7,551 bases of DNA from Boseongicola sp. SB0675_bin_26 (lineage in GTDB: Bacteria > Pseudomonadota > Alphaproteobacteria > Rhodobacterales > Rhodobacteraceae): the NCBI GenBank assembly GCA_009843725.1, contig VYCX01000326.1:4482-12032 (forward strand). Direction: 5' to 3'. The translations under genes and the position numbers were made by a program. A model generated the notes under the pieces. It was not told the origin of the DNA. It saw only the letters and a program-made list of their open reading frames with translations, and searched no databases. Positions 4,615-7,551 of the stretch are shown here, one piece after another (the stretch's first letter is position 1; the number at the start of each line of letters is the position of its first letter).

Positions 4615-7551
4615 GTGAAAAAGGGACCAATCTCCTATTTCGCAGGAAACCCGGCGGCCGCCAATCTGCTGATGATATTCTTGATCCTCGGTGGCATCAT
4701 CGCCAGTTTCCAGCTCGCTGTCAGACCTCTCCCGGCCATCGACCTGCGCAAGATCGTCGTGACGGTCGAGGCCCCACAGGCCTCGCCGCGGGAAATTGAG
4801 GAAGATGTCAACCGCCGGGTCGAGGAGGGCATCGTCGGGCTTGACGGTGTCGCGCGCGTGGTCAGCGTCGCTGAGGAAGGGGTGGGCAGAATCGAGGTTG
4901 AACTCGATGCATTGGCGGACGTCGACGCGACATTTGACGACGTCAGCAACGCGGTTGACAGCATCGAGAACTTTCCGCCGGCAAATGCCGAGTTGCCACA
5001 GGTAAAGATCAAGAAGCTCAACTACGAGGTCATGACCATTGCGGTTTCTTCGGAAGTTCTCTCGGAAGATGCACTTCGGCTTGCTGCCGAGGATGTCTAC
5101 AATGCCCTTCTGGCGCTTCCTACGGTAACCCAGATACGGTTTCGCGGTACCCGAGACCGTGAAATCGCAATCGAGATTGACGAAGAAGGGCTGCGTCGTC
5201 ACAACCTCACGATTGCCGAACTGGCCAAGGCGGTGCGGCGCGAATCTCTGAACCTCTCGTTCGGAGAGTTGCAGACGGATGCTGGCGATGTCGTGCTCAA
5301 CGTTCAAAGCAAGAAGCGATACGGGAAGGAATTCGAGAATATTCCGCTGATTGCGCGGGGCGATGGCACAATGCTCAAGCTTGGCGATGTGGCAACGGTT
5401 AGAGATGGATTCGTCAACAACGAGTTCCTGTCAGAGGTTGACGGCGTACCGACCGTCTTTCTCCGGATCGAGGTTGCGGAAGGACAATCCTTCACAAGAA
5501 CCGCAGAGGAGATCAAGGGCCTGCTGGAGCGTTACAACCCTCCGCCTGCGGTTGCAGTATCCATCTGGAACGATGCTGCGGATCCTCTCTCTGACCGGTT
5601 TGCGGACATCATTCAGAATGCAGTCATCGGCATCGTCCTAGTCTTTGTCTGCCTCATCCTGGTCTTTGACCTTCGTGTCGCGATCTGGATAACCGTCGGA
5701 ATACCTTTGTCTTTTGTCGCTTCACTCATGCTCTTCGGTGTCGCTGACCTGACATTGAACCTGGGAACGATGCTGGCGTTCTTTGCCCTTATCGGCATCG
5801 TTGTCGACGACGCGCTCGTTGTCGGTGAGAGCATTGCAACAGAACGGGAAAGTGGCAAAAGCGGATTTGACGCAGCCGTGTCCGGCGCGCGCACCGTGGC
5901 GGCACCAGTGACGGTCGGAGTGATCACGACCATTCTGGCATTCGTGCCGTTTCTCTTCGTGACGGTCGAGAACTACCAGATCATTCAGGTTTTCTTCTAT
6001 GTGGCACTGTTCGTGCTAGTCATTTCGCTGATCGAGGCATTCTGCATCCTGCCTGCCCACCTTTCACATGAGAGGTCCTGGAGCCTCTCGCCATTGCGAA
6101 GCGTCAAGGACTGGGTTTGCGAGCGGATTGAAGAGGTTCGGGATGTCATCGTCGTGCGAGCCGTGTCATGGTCTGTACGCCATGTCTTTCTGACATTTGC
6201 CCTTGCAGCGACATTTGTTGTTGCCGCGCTCGTCCTGGTTCGGCTCGAGGCCGTCAACGTGATCGTCTTCGACAGGACCGCCGGCATCAGCAAAGCCATA
6301 CATGCTGACCTGCACCTTCCGGTCGGCGCCCCATTCAGCGAGAGCGCTGGAGTCGCGCAAAGATTCGTGGCAGCGGCGGAACTCATCAACGAACAGCTTG
6401 AAGGCACCTCGATCGAGTCGATCAGCATAAGGGTTGGCGAACTGAGCGACAGCCCTGCGTCGAGAACAGGTCAGGGCCGCGCGATACTGGACAACGTGGC
6501 CACGGTTGCCGTCAGGCTGCATGATCGGCCGACAAGGCAGGCATCGCCCGAAGACATCGAGCACACCTGGCGACAGAATGTTGGACTCGCGCCGGAACTG
6601 GAGGAGGTCTCCTTCCACACGACCCGCGTCCGGGAGAAACCCTCGGTCGCATATGCGTTGGTCCATGACGATCCGGAGACTCTGCATCGGGCTGCAATGG
6701 AACTGAAGTCTTTCATGAGCCAGATCCCAGGCCTTTACGCGCTGTCAGACAGCCTGTCGCCTGGCAAGCGGCACTTTGAAATAGACTTGACTCCGGTTGC
6801 CGAAGCAGCCGGGCTGACTTCGGCGATGATCAGCAAGCAGTTGCGGGCGAGTTTTCATGGCCTGGAAGTCCAGAGAATCCAGAGCGGTCGCGACGAAATA
6901 AGGGTCGTGGTTCGATATCCGCCGGAACGGCGACGAAGCGTGCGTGATCTGACGGGCGAATGGATAAACATTCCCGGCGGGCAGGAAATTCCGCTGTCGT
7001 CCGCTGCAATTCTGACAGAGCGACGTGAACCTGCCATGCTGATGCGAATCGACGGGCGACAGGCTGCCCTTGTCAATGCCCATGCGGATCTGGCCGCCAC
7101 CACGCCGGTCCAGGCAAGACGCAAAATTGCCGAGGAAATGCTTCCCGGGCTCCTTGCCAAGTATCCCGGCCTGGTCATATCCCACGATGCCGGCGCTCGG
7201 GATGAACGGGAAATGCTGCGCACGCTGGCCGTCGTTGTCCCGATCGTGCTGCTCGCGATTTATGCCCTGATAGCGTCCTTCCTTCGCAGCTACTGGAAGC
7301 CGTTCGTGATCGTCATCGGCATTCCGATTGCCGCTGCAGGAGCAGTGTTTGGCCATTGGGTGCTCGGATGGCATCTTACCGCGGTGTCGATTTTCGGAAT
7401 CATCGGTGCTTCTGGAGTCATCGTGAATGACGGGCTGGTGCTTCTGCACCGTTACAGCACGCTCCGGCGCGAAAACGAAATGCTGCCTGCCATCGCTGCA
7501 ATTTCCGGCGCGGCTCGCGACCGCTTTCGCGCGGTGTTCCTTACTTCGCTT
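4615..7551 (+). CDS. RND-family inner-membrane efflux pump (AcrB/AcrD/AcrF type), 3' truncated
   Basis: The frame is open from GTG 4615 to the window end: 979 codons without a stop. RND pumps of this type are usually about 1000-1050 residues, so only the last membrane helices are missing. It exports substrates from periplasm or inner membrane using the proton gradient, working as a trimer with the adaptor encoded just upstream. The start reads ISYFAGNPAAANLLMIFLILGG, the usual cytoplasmic helix plus TM1 (about 17-35). A large periplasmic porter region follows, then TM2 at about 336-355. The TM4 relay motif GIVVDDALVVGE carries D398 and D399, matching AcrB D407/D408. A second periplasmic loop covers about 560-860. 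Near the end, FGIIGASGVIVNDGLVLLHRY (about 927-947) is the TM10 region; aligned by eye with AcrB it places N938 where the proton-relay Lys940 sits. Start codon and ribosome binding site are well supported. GC content is visibly lower than in the adaptor gene. Substrate unknown. Confidence 0.92.
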   Translation, partial: MKKGPISYFAGNPAAANLLMIFLILGGIIASFQLAVRPLPAIDLRKIVVTVEAPQASPREIEEDVNRRVEEGIVGLDGVARVVSVAEEGVGRIEVELDALADVDATFDDVSNAVDSIENFPPANAELPQVKIKKLNYEVMTIAVSSEVLSEDALRLAAEDVYNALLALPTVTQIRFRGTRDREIAIEIDEEGLRRHNLTIAELAKAVRRESLNLSFGELQTDAGDVVLNVQSKKRYGKEFENIPLIARGDGTMLKLGDVATVRDGFVNNEFLSEVDGVPTVFLRIEVAEGQSFTRTAEEIKGLLERYNPPPAVAVSIWNDAADPLSDRFADIIQNAVIGIVLVFVCLILVFDLRVAIWITVGIPLSFVASLMLFGVADLTLNLGTMLAFFALIGIVVDDALVVGESIATERESGKSGFDAAVSGARTVAAPVTVGVITTILAFVPFLFVTVENYQIIQVFFYVALFVLVISLIEAFCILPAHLSHERSWSLSPLRSVKDWVCERIEEVRDVIVVRAVSWSVRHVFLTFALAATFVVAALVLVRLEAVNVIVFDRTAGISKAIHADLHLPVGAPFSESAGVAQRFVAAAELINEQLEGTSIESISIRVGELSDSPASRTGQGRAILDNVATVAVRLHDRPTRQASPEDIEHTWRQNVGLAPELEEVSFHTTRVREKPSVAYALVHDDPETLHRAAMELKSFMSQIPGLYALSDSLSPGKRHFEIDLTPVAEAAGLTSAMISKQLRASFHGLEVQRIQSGRDEIRVVVRYPPERRRSVRDLTGEWINIPGGQEIPLSSAAILTERREPAMLMRIDGRQAALVNAHADLAATTPVQARRKIAEEMLPGLLAKYPGLVISHDAGARDEREMLRTLAVVVPIVLLAIYALIASFLRSYWKPFVIVIGIPIAAAGAVFGHWVLGWHLTAVSIFGIIGASGVIVNDGLVLLHRYSTLRRENEMLPAIAAISGAARDRFRAVFLTSL

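Noticed and set aside
4594..5307. 237-residue - strand frame over the start of the RND gene
   Set aside because: Antisense to a clearly conserved RND N terminus (TM1 and porter region); no motif seen.
6745..7449. 234-residue - strand frame in the distal RND gene
   Set aside because: The + strand frame encodes the recognisable RND second half through the same bases; the reverse product is low in hydrophobic order and shows no domain.

Overview
The window looks like GC-rich proteobacterial DNA, probably gamma- or alphaproteobacterial. This rests on the tight same-strand gene packing, Shine-Dalgarno starts and an RND-type envelope transporter, which implies a Gram-negative envelope. No rRNA, tRNA, IS element or CRISPR was seen. 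All supported genes are on the + strand, and the window cuts a gene at each end.

Left block (1-3006): the 3' end of a gene whose visible 153 residues resemble the C-terminal tail (DUF4070-like) of B12-binding radical SAM proteins. It is followed after 47 bp by an 831-residue two-domain enzyme. The N-terminal half is an NAD(P)H-dependent thioester reductase (SDR fold, TGATGFIG and YPWSK motifs). The C-terminal half is a PAPS-dependent sulfotransferase (NRSGTT P-loop, THREP...S 3'-phosphate motif). This fusion is the most unusual item here. A plausible but untested reading is reductive release of a carrier-bound acyl chain to an aldehyde or alcohol, followed by sulfation of the hydroxyl, giving a sulfated lipid or polyketide-like product.

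Middle (3007-3429): a 423-bp intergenic stretch. It holds several overlapping GC-rich inverted repeats, one weak terminator-like hairpin, a possible 44-codon leader ORF with a GAGG ribosome binding site, and an imperfect palindrome close to the next gene.

Right block (3430-7551): a two-gene transport operon. It encodes a membrane-anchored periplasmic adaptor (membrane fusion protein, 374 aa) and a large RND inner-membrane pump that starts at GTG 4615 and runs off the window after 979 codons. The pump keeps the TM4 Asp-Asp pair but has VND where AcrB has AKN with the TM10 lysine. No outer-membrane channel or regulator gene is visible. Whether the pump exports the product of the left block is unknown; the intergenic gap argues for a separate transcription unit.
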